Shown here one piece after another: positions 8,400-17,270 of a stretch of DNA of 64,000 nucleotides. This stretch comes from Hwanghaeella sp964350445 (GTDB lineage: Bacteria; Pseudomonadota; Alphaproteobacteria; UBA8366; Aestuariispiraceae), in the NCBI GenBank assembly GCA_964350445.1, contig CAYGKA010000008.1, forward strand, positions 1 through 64,000, written 5' to 3'. Position numbers and translations under genes: made by a program. Position 1 is the first letter of the stretch. Each line of letters starts with the position of its first letter. Under the pieces are notes generated by a model. That model was given only the letters and a program-made list of their open reading frames with translations, did no database searches and was not told the DNA's origin.

Positions 8400-10049
8400 A
8401 TGGCAGTCATGGCACGGGGGTTCCGGCAAGACGTTCAAGGACACCCGAAACGGATTCCCTTCCGGAAACGGTTGGCCGTAAGGCAAGCGGCGTTTGTCGT
8501 TTCCGTTGTCTGCTTGCTGGGGGTGCTTGGCAGCATCGTTCAGATTTACCTGGACTACGGCAATCAGGTCCAAGACCGGGAACGGGATATCGATCACTAC
8601 ATCGCATCCGTCTACCAACCCGCCGCAAATGCGCTGTGGGAACTGAACGACAATATGGCCGACGCCATCATCGACGGTTTACTTGGATACGACCTGTTCA
8701 TCGAGGCGTCTTTGACGACCGGCAACAAAGTTCCGCTGGCGCATAAGAAGCGCGCCGTCTTCGTCGGCCAAGCCGTCACGCTGTCCGAGTGGTTGTTCGG
8801 CGACCGGAAGGAGCACGCGGTCGAAATAAACTACGATGACGCCGGTCAATCATACCGGGTCGGCACGCTGACCGTCATTTCCCATCCCTACAAAATGGGC
8901 AGCCAGTTTTTTCAGCGGGCCGCAGTTACCCTGGCGGGCGGCTTTCTGAAAAGTCTCATCCTCGCAGGCGTCTTGCTGGTGGCTTTTTATCTCACGCTGA
9001 CCAAGCCTCTCGAATCCCTGTCGCGGCAAGTTGACGGTTTGGATCCGACCGGCATCGAACAGAAAAAAGTAGCCGTTGACGGCATCGTCAAGGACGACGA
9101 ATTGGACAGGATCGTTCAAGCGATCAACAATCAGGTGCAATTGATCCAGAGCCACCTTCGTGAGCTCGATGGAGCGCATCAGGCGCTGGAACAGGTCAAC
9201 AAGGGCCTGGAAACGGCAGTCGCAGACCGCACGAAGGAACTGACTGACGAAATAGAGGCGAAGTCCGAGGTCGAACGCCAGTTGCGCATCGCCGCCGCCA
9301 AAGCCGAGGAAAGCGCAACGGTGCGCACGCAGTTCCTTGCCAATATGAGCCATGAATTGCGGACGCCGCTGAACGCCATCATCGGATACAGTGAATTCGC
9401 GAAGATGAACCCGGATCAAGTTCAACCCGGCAAGATGCAGGAGTATCTCGGCCATATACACAGCGCCGGTGCACATTTGTTGGACTTGGTGAATTCGATC
9501 CTTGATTTGTCCCGGCTGCATGCCGGGCGCATGCCGGTCGACTATGACGAGGTCGACGTCAACATGCTGATTTCCGACATCGCCAACGGCTTGGATTCAG
9601 CAGGTAGAAACAATGGAACCGTGATTGAGTTGGACCTGGACCGCGAAGCGCCGGCAATCGTCACCGACCCCGTCAAAATGAAACAAGTGCTGTTCAACCT
9701 GCTCGGCAACGCCGTCAAATTCACGTCGAATGGAACGGTCGCCGTCAAGACGCGGCTCTACCAACCCGAGCGCGGTATGCTGACGGTACAGGTGGTGGAC
9801 ACAGGCATCGGAATCGACCCGCAGGCACTGCCGACCATTTTCGAGAACTTTACCCAAGCGGAACCACATTTGAGCCGTCGGTTCGGAGGATCCGGACTAG
9901 GTTTGGCGATCGTCCGCGAGACATGCCAATTGCTTGGCTGGGACATAACCGTCGAAAGCACGGTCGGCGAAGGAAGCGCCTTCACGCTGGTTTTGCCGAT
10001 TCATCCGATAGAGAGTCAGGCCTCCGCCCCGCCGGGCAGCGCATCTTAG
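8400..10049 (+). CDS. Membrane sensor histidine kinase paired with the LuxP-like binding protein
   Basis: 549 aa. Transmembrane segments are at about 30-50 and 180-200 with a ~130-residue periplasmic domain between them. A long coiled coil (about 245-305, including HQALEQVNKGLETAVADRTK) leads to the H-box MSHELRTPLNAIIGY with His near residue 318. The ATPase domain shows the N box (MKQVLFNLLGNAVKFTSNG), DTGIGID and GSGLGLAIV. There is no receiver domain. The ATG follows the stop of the binding protein gene after 3 nt, so translation is probably coupled. Similarity to the kinase at 5615 in the N-terminus, membrane layout and periplasmic segment points to paralogy. The organisation recalls LuxP-LuxQ, but unlike LuxQ there is no fused receiver, and the downstream regulator is not in the window. 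Confidence 0.9.
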   Translation: MAVMARGFRQDVQGHPKRIPFRKRLAVRQAAFVVSVVCLLGVLGSIVQIYLDYGNQVQDRERDIDHYIASVYQPAANALWELNDNMADAIIDGLLGYDLFIEASLTTGNKVPLAHKKRAVFVGQAVTLSEWLFGDRKEHAVEINYDDAGQSYRVGTLTVISHPYKMGSQFFQRAAVTLAGGFLKSLILAGVLLVAFYLTLTKPLESLSRQVDGLDPTGIEQKKVAVDGIVKDDELDRIVQAINNQVQLIQSHLRELDGAHQALEQVNKGLETAVADRTKELTDEIEAKSEVERQLRIAAAKAEESATVRTQFLANMSHELRTPLNAIIGYSEFAKMNPDQVQPGKMQEYLGHIHSAGAHLLDLVNSILDLSRLHAGRMPVDYDEVDVNMLISDIANGLDSAGRNNGTVIELDLDREAPAIVTDPVKMKQVLFNLLGNAVKFTSNGTVAVKTRLYQPERGMLTVQVVDTGIGIDPQALPTIFENFTQAEPHLSRRFGGSGLGLAIVRETCQLLGWDITVESTVGEGSAFTLVLPIHPIESQASAPPGSAS

Positions 10050-10159
10050 TCCGAATACAGAGACCTTCGGCAAGGCCAGCAAAAACAGCGCAAATAGCGC
10101 ATATCGCATGTGCTGTTTCAGCGACGGCAACTACACCACAAAAGGGCGCTGGATTACCT

Positions 10160-10633
10160 CTATCGCGCCAGAAGTACATCCTTCAGGATATCGACGACAA
10201 CGCGGGTTCCCTCTTCGATGATGGTAACGTCATCCCCGACGATGATCCGCTGCAGTCCTTCCCGCAGTTTGGGCAGACGTCCTTCCAAATCAGATGGGAG
10301 ACCCCGCTTCGCGATTCCTGGCGGAAGCGGTTTGCCGCGTTGGACATTCTTCGCAATCCCCGGCGGCAGGGATTTAGTGCCTATCCCTTTCTCCCGAACA
10401 TATTGCTCGATGACAGTCTTATCGTTTTCGCCGAAGATTCCGTCCAGGACCTCGTCGATGACTTCATCCTCAAGCCGTTGCTGTTGTTGCTGGGAATTTT
10501 TCTGAATCTGCGACTTTCCCTGCCCATTGTCCTTGGATTTGTCGTTTTTGGCTAAGCCTTCCGCTGAGGATGCTACCGTGAGCACGCCCGCCAACAAAGC
10601 CACGAGTACAAACGAACCGACTGCCTTGAACAT
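10160..10633 (-). CDS. Secreted CigR-like protein with PPGIAK repeats
   Basis: 157 aa. The N-terminus is a signal peptide (MFKAVGSFVLVALLAGVLTVASSAEGLA). A Lys/Gln-rich linker (KNSQQQQQ) is followed by an acidic stretch and by two PPGIAK motifs, in SLPPGIAKNVQRGKPLPPG and then PPGIAKRGLP, typical of the CigR/RcnB-like family of periplasmic proteins. The C-terminus (VGDDVTIIEEGTRVVVDIL) looks like the small conserved module of that family. Function is not established for most members. The ATG at 10633 was chosen because it puts the signal peptide at the start. It converges with the kinase at 8400 and stands alone on its strand. Confidence 0.7.
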   Translation of the reverse strand: MFKAVGSFVLVALLAGVLTVASSAEGLAKNDKSKDNGQGKSQIQKNSQQQQQRLEDEVIDEVLDGIFGENDKTVIEQYVREKGIGTKSLPPGIAKNVQRGKPLPPGIAKRGLPSDLEGRLPKLREGLQRIIVGDDVTIIEEGTRVVVDILKDVLLAR

Positions 10634-10798
10634 GGAAACTCCTTTGCCGAGGCCGCTTCCGATAAACCGGACCTCCAAACGAGGATACCCCCGGTACTAT
10701 ATTAGGTAAGGTCGAATTACCGCGCTTGCAATTAACATCAGGGAAAATTGTATTGATTGAGCGAGAGAGACTTTCTGAGAAAATCCATTATTGTAGGT

Positions 10799-10822
10799 GC
10801 ACGAATAATTAACTTTTCGTGC
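10799..10822. repeat. Inverted repeat upstream of the CHASE4 kinase
   Basis: GCACGAA (10799-10805) and TTCGTGC (10816-10822) form perfect 7-bp arms around a 10-nt AT-rich centre containing TAATTAA. It sits in an AT-rich stretch between a divergent gene and the kinase start at 10916. It could be an operator or a leader hairpin; nothing in the sequence distinguishes these. Confidence 0.5.
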
Positions 10823-10915
10823 CTAAATTCCTTGTTTCTGATGCAGAATTGCCGTTTGGCGGGCGTCGTCCGCATCTCTGCGACGTATTCGGAATAGAGT
10901 GCCGGAGAAATTTGG

Positions 10916-12511
10916 GTGCCGTCGTTGACTCCTTCAAACAATTCGTCCTTTCACCCGGTACGGCGCTGGTTCTATTGGCAGCCGGTGGTGTTCTGCTTTC
11001 TTTTCTATCTGGTCTCGGCAGGCGCCATTGTCTTCTTCCTCAACGATCTGGCCGAGCGCGCGAACCGCGACGCCGCACAGACAAGCAAACTGCTGGTGAC
11101 GACGGCCATAGGGGTCCTTGAAGATGATCTGTCGGGCCGTATGGTGGACTACGCATGGTGGAACGACATGTACGACCAGGTCACCGGGGAGCTCGACCCC
11201 GACTGGGCGGATGACAACATCGGTTCCTACCTGCAGGACTCGTTCTCTTATGCAGGCACCTACGTGCTTTCCGCGGAAGGCGCGGTTGTTTTCGAAAGCA
11301 GGGGCAATCAAAGCCTTCCGGCTACGCCCTCGATGCTTCTAGGCGATGCCACGGACGCATTCCTGGCAAGCGTTCAAAGCACTCCCATGGATGACTCCGT
11401 GCCCCAGACGACGGTTGTCGTTTACAACGGCTTGGTTTTCTTGCTGGCCGCTGCGCCGATAACGCCGGAGGATCCGACCGAAGAGCAACTTGAGGCGCAT
11501 AGCAAACCGGTCCTGATGTTCCTGCGTGAATTGACCGCAGATGTCATGAACCACATTGGGGAGAGCTACGGCGTCCTCAACCCAAGGCTCGAGTTCGGGG
11601 CATATGATGACGGCTTTCCCCTTGTCACCGCGTCCGGGGCCGTGGGAGCAACGGTGGTCTGGGACGCGGTTCGGCCCGGCGACGCCATTCTTGTCGACCT
11701 TCTTCCCAAGCTGGCGGTCGTGTCGGTTCTTCTTCTGATCGCCGCTTCGGCCATTTATTTCTTCTGGATCAAAGCCGCCCTGTCGGCCAGCGAGGCAAAG
11801 TCGCAGTTGCTGGCGAAAATGAGCCACGAGCTGCGAACCCCTCTGAACCCGATCCTGGGCTTCTCGCAAATGATGATCGGCGAGACCGTTGGGCCGATCG
11901 CTCCCATCTACAGGGGATACGCGGAAGACATCCACAAGAGTGCGTCGCATCTGCGAAACGTCATCGAAGGTTTGCTTGATTTCTCAAAAATCGAGGCCGG
12001 CAAAGTCGTTTTGCGAGAAGATCCGTTGGACCTTGGCAGCTTGATAGACAGTGTAATCCAAATCGTCAGTCCGGCAGGCCGCACTGATGCGGCCGGGGTG
12101 GCGATTGCCGCGCCATCCGTCCAAAAAGAAGTTGCCGAGGATGTGCCCAAGATTCGAGGCGACGAACTTAGGATCCGTCAGGTGCTGATCAACGTTCTTT
12201 CGAACGCGGTCAAATTTTCCGACGGCAAACCTGTACATATCCGCGCATTCAAACAAGGCGCCAGCGTCAAGATCGCCGTCGAAGACAATGGCATCGGTAT
12301 ATCCACCGAGGATCTGCGGAGACTCTTTGAGCCTTTCGTACAAGCCAAGCCCAGAAGTGACAGCGCACCGACACCGGGCACAGGGTTGGGCTTGGTGATT
12401 TCACGGGAATTGATGCGCCTGCATGGCGGCTCACTGGATCTGAAAAGCACAGTGGGTGAGGGCACCACCGTCACCTTGGTCTTCCCACCGGGGCGAACAC
12501 TGAACGCCTGA
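10916..12511 (+). CDS. CHASE4-domain sensor histidine kinase (orphan)
   Basis: 531 aa. Transmembrane segment 1 is about residues 23-43. The extracytoplasmic region (~45-262) begins with DYAWWNDMYDQV, a hallmark of CHASE4 sensor domains. Transmembrane segment 2 is about 263-284. The H-box MSHELRTPLNPILGF has its His near residue 304, followed by an N box (IRQVLINVLSNAVKFSDG), DNGIGIS and GTGLGLVIS. No receiver domain is fused and no response regulator is adjacent. The start is GTG at 10916, supported by GGAG at 10904-10907 (8-nt spacing). It is the third kinase in this block but differs from the other two in its sensor domain. Confidence 0.9.
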   Translation: MPSLTPSNNSSFHPVRRWFYWQPVVFCFLFYLVSAGAIVFFLNDLAERANRDAAQTSKLLVTTAIGVLEDDLSGRMVDYAWWNDMYDQVTGELDPDWADDNIGSYLQDSFSYAGTYVLSAEGAVVFESRGNQSLPATPSMLLGDATDAFLASVQSTPMDDSVPQTTVVVYNGLVFLLAAAPITPEDPTEEQLEAHSKPVLMFLRELTADVMNHIGESYGVLNPRLEFGAYDDGFPLVTASGAVGATVVWDAVRPGDAILVDLLPKLAVVSVLLLIAASAIYFFWIKAALSASEAKSQLLAKMSHELRTPLNPILGFSQMMIGETVGPIAPIYRGYAEDIHKSASHLRNVIEGLLDFSKIEAGKVVLREDPLDLGSLIDSVIQIVSPAGRTDAAGVAIAAPSVQKEVAEDVPKIRGDELRIRQVLINVLSNAVKFSDGKPVHIRAFKQGASVKIAVEDNGIGISTEDLRRLFEPFVQAKPRSDSAPTPGTGLGLVISRELMRLHGGSLDLKSTVGEGTTVTLVFPPGRTLNA

Positions 12512-12541
12512 CGCCCAAGACCGTTCGACTCGGGCGGAAGC

Positions 12542-13300
12542 TCAGTTCTCGCCGTAGCGCACGATTTCCCCATGTTTCGAACAAGCCGGTTCCGAAAGCC
12601 GCACGAAGAGTTCCGCGACCTGGGCAGGTTGGGTAATCGTTTCAGGTTTCTCGCCCGGAAAGGCTTGTGCCCGCATCCCCGTGGCGACCGGCCCCGGACT
12701 GATCAGATTGACCCGGAGGTTGGTCTTTCGGGTTTCCTCCGCATAGGTCTTCACCATAGCATCCAGCGCCGCCTTGGAGGCACCGTACGCAGCCCAAAAG
12801 GGCTTCAGCCCCTGTGCCGCCCCCGATGTCACGAATACCGCTCTGCCCGCATCGCTCTGCCTCAGGACGGCGTCACAAGCGCGGATCAGACGCTGGTTCG
12901 CATGGACGTTGAGGGTGAAAACGCGCTGCCATTCCTTGGGGTCGGCATGGGCCATCGGCGTCAGCTTGCCGAGCATTCCGGCATTACCAATCAGGATGTC
13001 CAGCTTCTTGAAACGTTGATAGACCGACGCGCAAAGAACATCGACCTGGTCAAGTTGCATCAGGTCGACCGGCGCCAGGGTGATGGCATTGCCGTCGGCC
13101 TGCACCGCATCGTCCAATTCCTCCAGACCGCCGACTGTCCGCGCGGTCGCGATCACATGAGCACCTTCGGCAGCGAAGCGCCGAGCAACAGCAAAGCCGA
13201 TGCCGCGGCTGGCGCCGGTTACCAAGGCAACCCGTCCGGCCAGACGCCCGCCGCCCGCGGCGGAAGTTCCCGCCGCGTCGTTCTTCGATGGATCAGTCAT
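12542..13300 (-). CDS. SDR-family NAD(P)-dependent oxidoreductase, purF-linked
   Basis: 252 aa. The classical short-chain dehydrogenase features are present: the nucleotide-binding TGASRGIG, the NAG triad (GNAGMLG), the catalytic Ser in VTSGAAQG and the Tyr/Lys pair in YGASKAALD. The N-terminal 20 residues are a low-complexity leader. Its ATG overlaps the purF stop codon by one base (TAATG), so it is translationally coupled as the last gene of radA-cvpA-purF-SDR. An SDR in this position recurs in alphaproteobacteria, but its substrate is not known to me; the linkage does not prove a purine role. Confidence 0.85.
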   Translation of the reverse strand: MTDPSKNDAAGTSAAGGGRLAGRVALVTGASRGIGFAVARRFAAEGAHVIATARTVGGLEELDDAVQADGNAITLAPVDLMQLDQVDVLCASVYQRFKKLDILIGNAGMLGKLTPMAHADPKEWQRVFTLNVHANQRLIRACDAVLRQSDAGRAVFVTSGAAQGLKPFWAAYGASKAALDAMVKTYAEETRKTNLRVNLISPGPVATGMRAQAFPGEKPETITQPAQVAELFVRLSEPACSKHGEIVRYGEN

Positions 13301-14763
13301 TAACTTGCGTCCCGCAACAGCGACAATTGTCTTTGGACGCCCGATACGTCCTCGTGATCCTTGAGGCGGATCGGATACTCGCCGGAGAAACAGGCATCGC
13401 AATATTGCGGCATGTCGTTATTGCGCCCTTCCTGCCCCATCGCCCGGTAAAGACCGTCCATGGTAAGGAAGTCCAGGCTGTCGCAACCGATCAAGTGCCG
13501 CATTTCCTCAATCGTGTGCTGCGCAGCCAGCAGCTTGGATCGTTCCGGCGTGTCGACGCCATAGAAGCAGGAATGCGTTGTCGGCGGACTGGCGATACGC
13601 ATATGCACTTCGGTCGCCCCGGCCGCGCGCACCATCTCCACGATCTTGCGCGACGTGGTTCCGCGAACAATCGAATCGTCCACCAGCACGACACGCTTCC
13701 CTTCCAGCATGGCACGGTTCGCGTTGTGCTTCAGTTTGACGCCCAAATGCCGGATTTCATCCGTCGGCTCAATGAACGTCCGGCCGACGTAGTGGTTGCG
13801 GATAATTCCGTATTCGAACGGGAATCCCGATGCTTCCGCATAGCCGATTGCGCTGGGCACGCCGGAATCCGGGATCGGCACGACCAAATCGACATCCACC
13901 GGGTTTTCGCGTGCCAGTTCCACGCCGATGCGCTTCCGCGCTTCGTAGACCGACGTACCTTCGATCACACTGTCCGGCCGGGAAAAATAGATAAACTCGA
14001 AGATACACAGTTTCGACGGAGCAGCGTCGAAGGGAAAATAGGAATGTAGCCCCTGCTCGTCGATGACGATCACTTCGCCGGGCGATACGTCGCGCACCTT
14101 GTCCGCGCCGATAATGTCCAGGCCGACCGTCTCGGAAGCCAGAATATAGGATGAACCGAGTTTCCCAAGCACGAGCGGCCGCACGCCCATCGGATCGCGG
14201 ACGCCGATCAGCTTTTTCCGTGTCAGGCAGACCAGCGAATAGGCCCCTTCTACCTGGCGCAGGGTCGCGATCAGGCGATCGACGACCGAGCCCCTCATCG
14301 TCGCCATCAGATGCAGGATGACTTCCGTATCCGTGGTCGATTGAAATATCGACCCGCGGCGTACCAAGTCATCGCGCACGGCGATCGCATTTGTGAGGTT
14401 GCCGTTATGGGCGACCGCAAGACCGCCGAATTCCAGATCGCCGAACAGCGGCTGGACATTGCGGCGCATCGTGTCGCCTGACGTCGAATACCGGTTATGT
14501 CCAATGCCTGAGTCACCGACCAGTTGTGCCATCACCGACGGGTCGCCGAAGACGTCCCCGACATGGCCATTGTCCCGATGCGCATGGAACTGATCGTCCC
14601 GCTCATCGTACGTGACGATACCGGTCCCTTCCTGGCCGCGGTGCTGCAAGGCATGCAAGCCCAGTGCAAGGTGCGCGGCGGCATCCGGCGTACCGTAAAT
14701 GCCGAAAATGGCGCATTCCTCGCGCAGCTTGTCGTCATCGAAAGGGTTGGTCGTGGTGCGCAT
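13300..14763 (-). CDS. purF: Amidophosphoribosyltransferase
   Basis: 487 aa. PurF catalyses the first committed step of purine synthesis, converting PRPP and glutamine to phosphoribosylamine. The N-terminal nucleophile Cys is at residue 17 (EECAIFGIYG), so a 16-residue propeptide must be removed. Glutaminase-domain motifs HRGQEGTGI and GHNRYSTSG are present, and the phosphoribosyltransferase signature VVLVDDSIVRGTT is near the C-terminus. Length is normal for the family. It lies between cvpA and a coupled SDR gene on the same strand. No purine riboswitch or PurR box is evident in the short gap upstream. Confidence 0.97.
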   Translation of the reverse strand: MRTTTNPFDDDKLREECAIFGIYGTPDAAAHLALGLHALQHRGQEGTGIVTYDERDDQFHAHRDNGHVGDVFGDPSVMAQLVGDSGIGHNRYSTSGDTMRRNVQPLFGDLEFGGLAVAHNGNLTNAIAVRDDLVRRGSIFQSTTDTEVILHLMATMRGSVVDRLIATLRQVEGAYSLVCLTRKKLIGVRDPMGVRPLVLGKLGSSYILASETVGLDIIGADKVRDVSPGEVIVIDEQGLHSYFPFDAAPSKLCIFEFIYFSRPDSVIEGTSVYEARKRIGVELARENPVDVDLVVPIPDSGVPSAIGYAEASGFPFEYGIIRNHYVGRTFIEPTDEIRHLGVKLKHNANRAMLEGKRVVLVDDSIVRGTTSRKIVEMVRAAGATEVHMRIASPPTTHSCFYGVDTPERSKLLAAQHTIEEMRHLIGCDSLDFLTMDGLYRAMGQEGRNNDMPQYCDACFSGEYPIRLKDHEDVSGVQRQLSLLRDAS

Positions 14764-14832
14764 TCGGCGTCACTCCCTATTTCCGCGACGGTCCCGGCCG
14801 GGTTCCGTGCATCGATCCAACATATACCACAG

Positions 14833-14851
14833 GGGCCCGGCTAACGGGCCC
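14833..14851. other. GC-rich hairpin between cvpA and purF
   Basis: GGGCCCG (14833-14839) and CGGGCCC (14845-14851) form a perfect 7-bp stem with a 5-nt loop directly after the cvpA stop. No T-run follows on the minus strand, so it is not a classical terminator. It could stabilise or process the cvpA-purF transcript or attenuate it. Confidence 0.5.
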
Positions 14852-14853
14852 GT

Positions 14854-15537
14854 TCATTCCGCCTCTTTTATCAGAGAGTCAAGCTGCTGGCGTTCCTTAT
14901 CCCCATAGGCGGGTTGCTGGGTACCGCTGTTCTCACCGGCGCCCAACGGTTTCGGATTGCTCAGTTTGTCGTACAGCTCCAACTTCTCTCTGATTTCCTC
15001 TTCGGTCTGCCGTGCTTCGCGTTCCGCAAGGTTCGCTTTGCGGCGAATTTCCTCCGGCAGCGCCTTCATGACCATCTCCGCGCCGATTTTCGCCACCGGC
15101 AAGGACCGGCTTTCCAGGACCGCGCCCGGAAGGTCCTCTTCCTTGATGAACCATTGCGTGGTCACGAGGTAGATGAGGCTCAATATCAGGCATCCGCGCG
15201 CAAGACCGAACAGGAACCCAAGGGCCTTGTCGACCGACCCGGCGTGGCTGTCCTGCACCATCCCGGAAACCATGCTGGCCCCGACACTGAGCGCAACCAG
15301 GGTAACGACCCCAATGCCCACGCCGGCCACCACGTTGGCGATGGCTTCCTCTAATATGTAATCCGCAAGATAAGGTGCAACCAGGCCATATCCATAGAAC
15401 CCGGCGCCAACCGCACCGACCCATGCGACAATGGACAGTAGTTCCCGTATGAAACCGCGGAAATAGGCCAGCAGGCCGGACATGACCACCAAACCGATCA
15501 CGACTATATCGACACCACCGATCGGCAGGTTTTCCAT
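14854..15537 (-). CDS. cvpA: CvpA family membrane protein
   Basis: 227 aa with four predicted transmembrane segments in the first ~125 residues (DIVVIGLVVMSGLLAYFRGF, LLSIVAWVGAVGAGFYGYG, VVAGVGIGVVTLVALSVGA and ALGFLFGLARGCLILSLIY). A charged cytoplasmic tail rich in Glu/Lys follows (REARQTEEEIREKLELYD). CvpA is known as the colicin V production protein and in several bacteria contributes to envelope stress resistance; its molecular activity is unclear. It is upstream of purF, as in many proteobacteria, and follows radA by 21 bp, so the three are probably one operon. Confidence 0.9.
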   Translation of the reverse strand: MENLPIGGVDIVVIGLVVMSGLLAYFRGFIRELLSIVAWVGAVGAGFYGYGLVAPYLADYILEEAIANVVAGVGIGVVTLVALSVGASMVSGMVQDSHAGSVDKALGFLFGLARGCLILSLIYLVTTQWFIKEEDLPGAVLESRSLPVAKIGAEMVMKALPEEIRRKANLAEREARQTEEEIREKLELYDKLSNPKPLGAGENSGTQQPAYGDKERQQLDSLIKEAE

Positions 15538-15558
15538 TCAGGTCCGACCCTTGTCCGA

Positions 15559-16968
15559 CTAGATCTCAGCAACGCGCGGCGGGTTGGCCGCGCCCTTGCC
15601 AAACACTGTTTCCAAACCCTGAAGGTCCGAAATCTCAATCACCCTGAGGGCACCGGCATCCGTACGGCTTCGCCGCTTCGGCGTCAACGCGGCGGAAAAG
15701 CCGAGCTTCGCGGCTTCTTTCAGTCGGCCCTCCGATTGGCTGACCGCGCGGACTTCGCCACTCAACCCGATCTCTCCGAACACCACCATATCGGCGGGAA
15801 TCGGCTCCCCCGTGAGGGAGGAAACCAGCGCCGCCGCTACGGCAAGGTCCGCTGCCGGTTCAGATATGCGCATGCCGCCCGCAACATTCAAATAAACGTC
15901 GTTGCCGCTCAATCGATAACCGGCGCGTCCCTCAAGGACGGCAAGGACCATGGCGAGACGGCTGGAATCCCATCCGACCACCGCGCGCCGGGGCGTTCCC
16001 AGCGGCGACGGCGCGACAAGCGCCTGGATTTCGACCAACATCGGCCGCGTCCCTTCGATCCCGGCAAAAACCGCGGCACCGGCGACATCCCGCTGCCGGT
16101 CGCTGAGAAACAGTTCGGACGGGTTGCCCACTTCCATCAGGCCTTCGCCGGTCATGTCGAACACACCGATTTCATCGGTCGGGCCGAACCGGTTCTTCAC
16201 CCCGCGAAGGATCCGGAAGGGATGGCCGCGTTCCCCTTCAAAATAGAGGACGGTATCGACCATATGTTCCAACACCCGGGGGCCGGCTATGGCCCCGTCC
16301 TTGGTGACATGGCCAACGATCAACAGGGCCGTGCCGCGCCGTTTGGCGACGCGGATCAACTCTTGCGCGGAAGCCCGCACCTGCCCCACCGTGCCAGGTG
16401 CGGAATCGAGCGCATCGACATACATGGTCTGAATAGAGTCGACGACGATAACCTGCGGGCCGTCGGCAGCGTCCATAGCAGCGGCGATATCCCGTACATT
16501 GGATGCCGCGGCCAGTTCCACCGGCGCATCGGCGACACCCAGTCGCTCTGCCCGCATGCGGATCTGGTCGACCGCTTCCTCGCCGGACACATAGGCGCAT
16601 TTCGCATGTCGCGAAAGTGCCGCGACGGCCTGGAGCAGCAGGGTCGACTTTCCAATACCGGGATCACCGCCGATCAAGGTAGCGGACCCTTCCACGAGCC
16701 CTCCTCCCAACACGCGGTCGAATTCACCGATTTTGGTGGCCAGTCTGGGCGCCCGTTCGCTGGATCCCGTCAACGGTACGAAGGCGATCCGCCCTGCGCG
16801 GCCTTTGGAGTTTCCCGCCTTGCCTGACGCTTTTCCGCCCACCGGCGGGGCATCGGCAATCTCTTCCACCACGGTGTTCCATTCACCGCAGCCCTCGCAT
16901 TGGCCGGCCCATCTGACGTGGACCGTCCCGCAGGACTGGCAGACAAAGGTGGATTTGGATCGCGCCAT
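15559..16968 (-). CDS. radA: DNA repair protein RadA
   Basis: 469 aa. RadA is a RecA-like branch-migration ATPase in recombinational repair. The N-terminal zinc finger has C10, C13, C24 and C27 (FVCQSCG and CEGCGEW). Walker A is GGDPGIGKST at residues ~100-109. The KNRFG motif specific to RadA is in LRGVKNRFGPTDE. The C-terminal Lon-like domain includes GGMRISEPAADLAVAAAL and GEIGLSGEVR. The ATG at 16968 fits the zinc finger start. It heads the radA-cvpA-purF-SDR run. Confidence 0.97.
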   Translation of the reverse strand: MARSKSTFVCQSCGTVHVRWAGQCEGCGEWNTVVEEIADAPPVGGKASGKAGNSKGRAGRIAFVPLTGSSERAPRLATKIGEFDRVLGGGLVEGSATLIGGDPGIGKSTLLLQAVAALSRHAKCAYVSGEEAVDQIRMRAERLGVADAPVELAAASNVRDIAAAMDAADGPQVIVVDSIQTMYVDALDSAPGTVGQVRASAQELIRVAKRRGTALLIVGHVTKDGAIAGPRVLEHMVDTVLYFEGERGHPFRILRGVKNRFGPTDEIGVFDMTGEGLMEVGNPSELFLSDRQRDVAGAAVFAGIEGTRPMLVEIQALVAPSPLGTPRRAVVGWDSSRLAMVLAVLEGRAGYRLSGNDVYLNVAGGMRISEPAADLAVAAALVSSLTGEPIPADMVVFGEIGLSGEVRAVSQSEGRLKEAAKLGFSAALTPKRRSRTDAGALRVIEISDLQGLETVFGKGAANPPRVAEI

Positions 16969-16991
16969 GATCAGTCCGGTTATAGAATCAT

Positions 16992-17234
16992 TCAGACTTG
17001 AAGCTTGTCATAGGCGACATACGCCCTGAGTTCAAACGAGCGCGCGCCGCCTGGGACAAGCGCGGCCAAGGTTTCCCGATTCCGGGTCCGGCGCAAATCC
17101 GCGATGGATATATTGCCGTCCGGTCGTCCGGGACCCGAAAAATCGGCGCCAAGCGTGCCATAAGTATCGCGTAGAAAATGATTGTTTCCAAACGTCGCCA
17201 AAGCGCCCCTGGATAACCCAGCCTGGGGACACAA
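16992..17234 (-). CDS. Doubtful small frame upstream of radA (80 codons)
   Basis: The 302-bp space between radA and the divergent pirin gene holds one plausible minus-strand frame, TTG or GTG started, ending with RSFELRAYVAYDKLQV. The peptide reads like ordinary protein (ISIADLRRTRNRETLAALV) and the third-position GC preference is moderate. There is no clear ribosome binding site and I recognise no family. It may be a gene remnant, a real small gene, or chance. If transcribed it would run straight into radA (23-bp gap). Confidence 0.28.
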   Translation of the reverse strand: MCPQAGLSRGALATFGNNHFLRDTYGTLGADFSGPGRPDGNISIADLRRTRNRETLAALVPGGARSFELRAYVAYDKLQV

Positions 17235-17270
17235 TCTAGCAATCTACAATAACGCTTGAGGATCGGTGGA

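Noticed and set aside
14833..14851. Hairpin after cvpA as an intrinsic terminator
   Set aside because: The stem is strong but no T-run follows on the minus strand, and purF must be transcribed through it if the genes form an operon.
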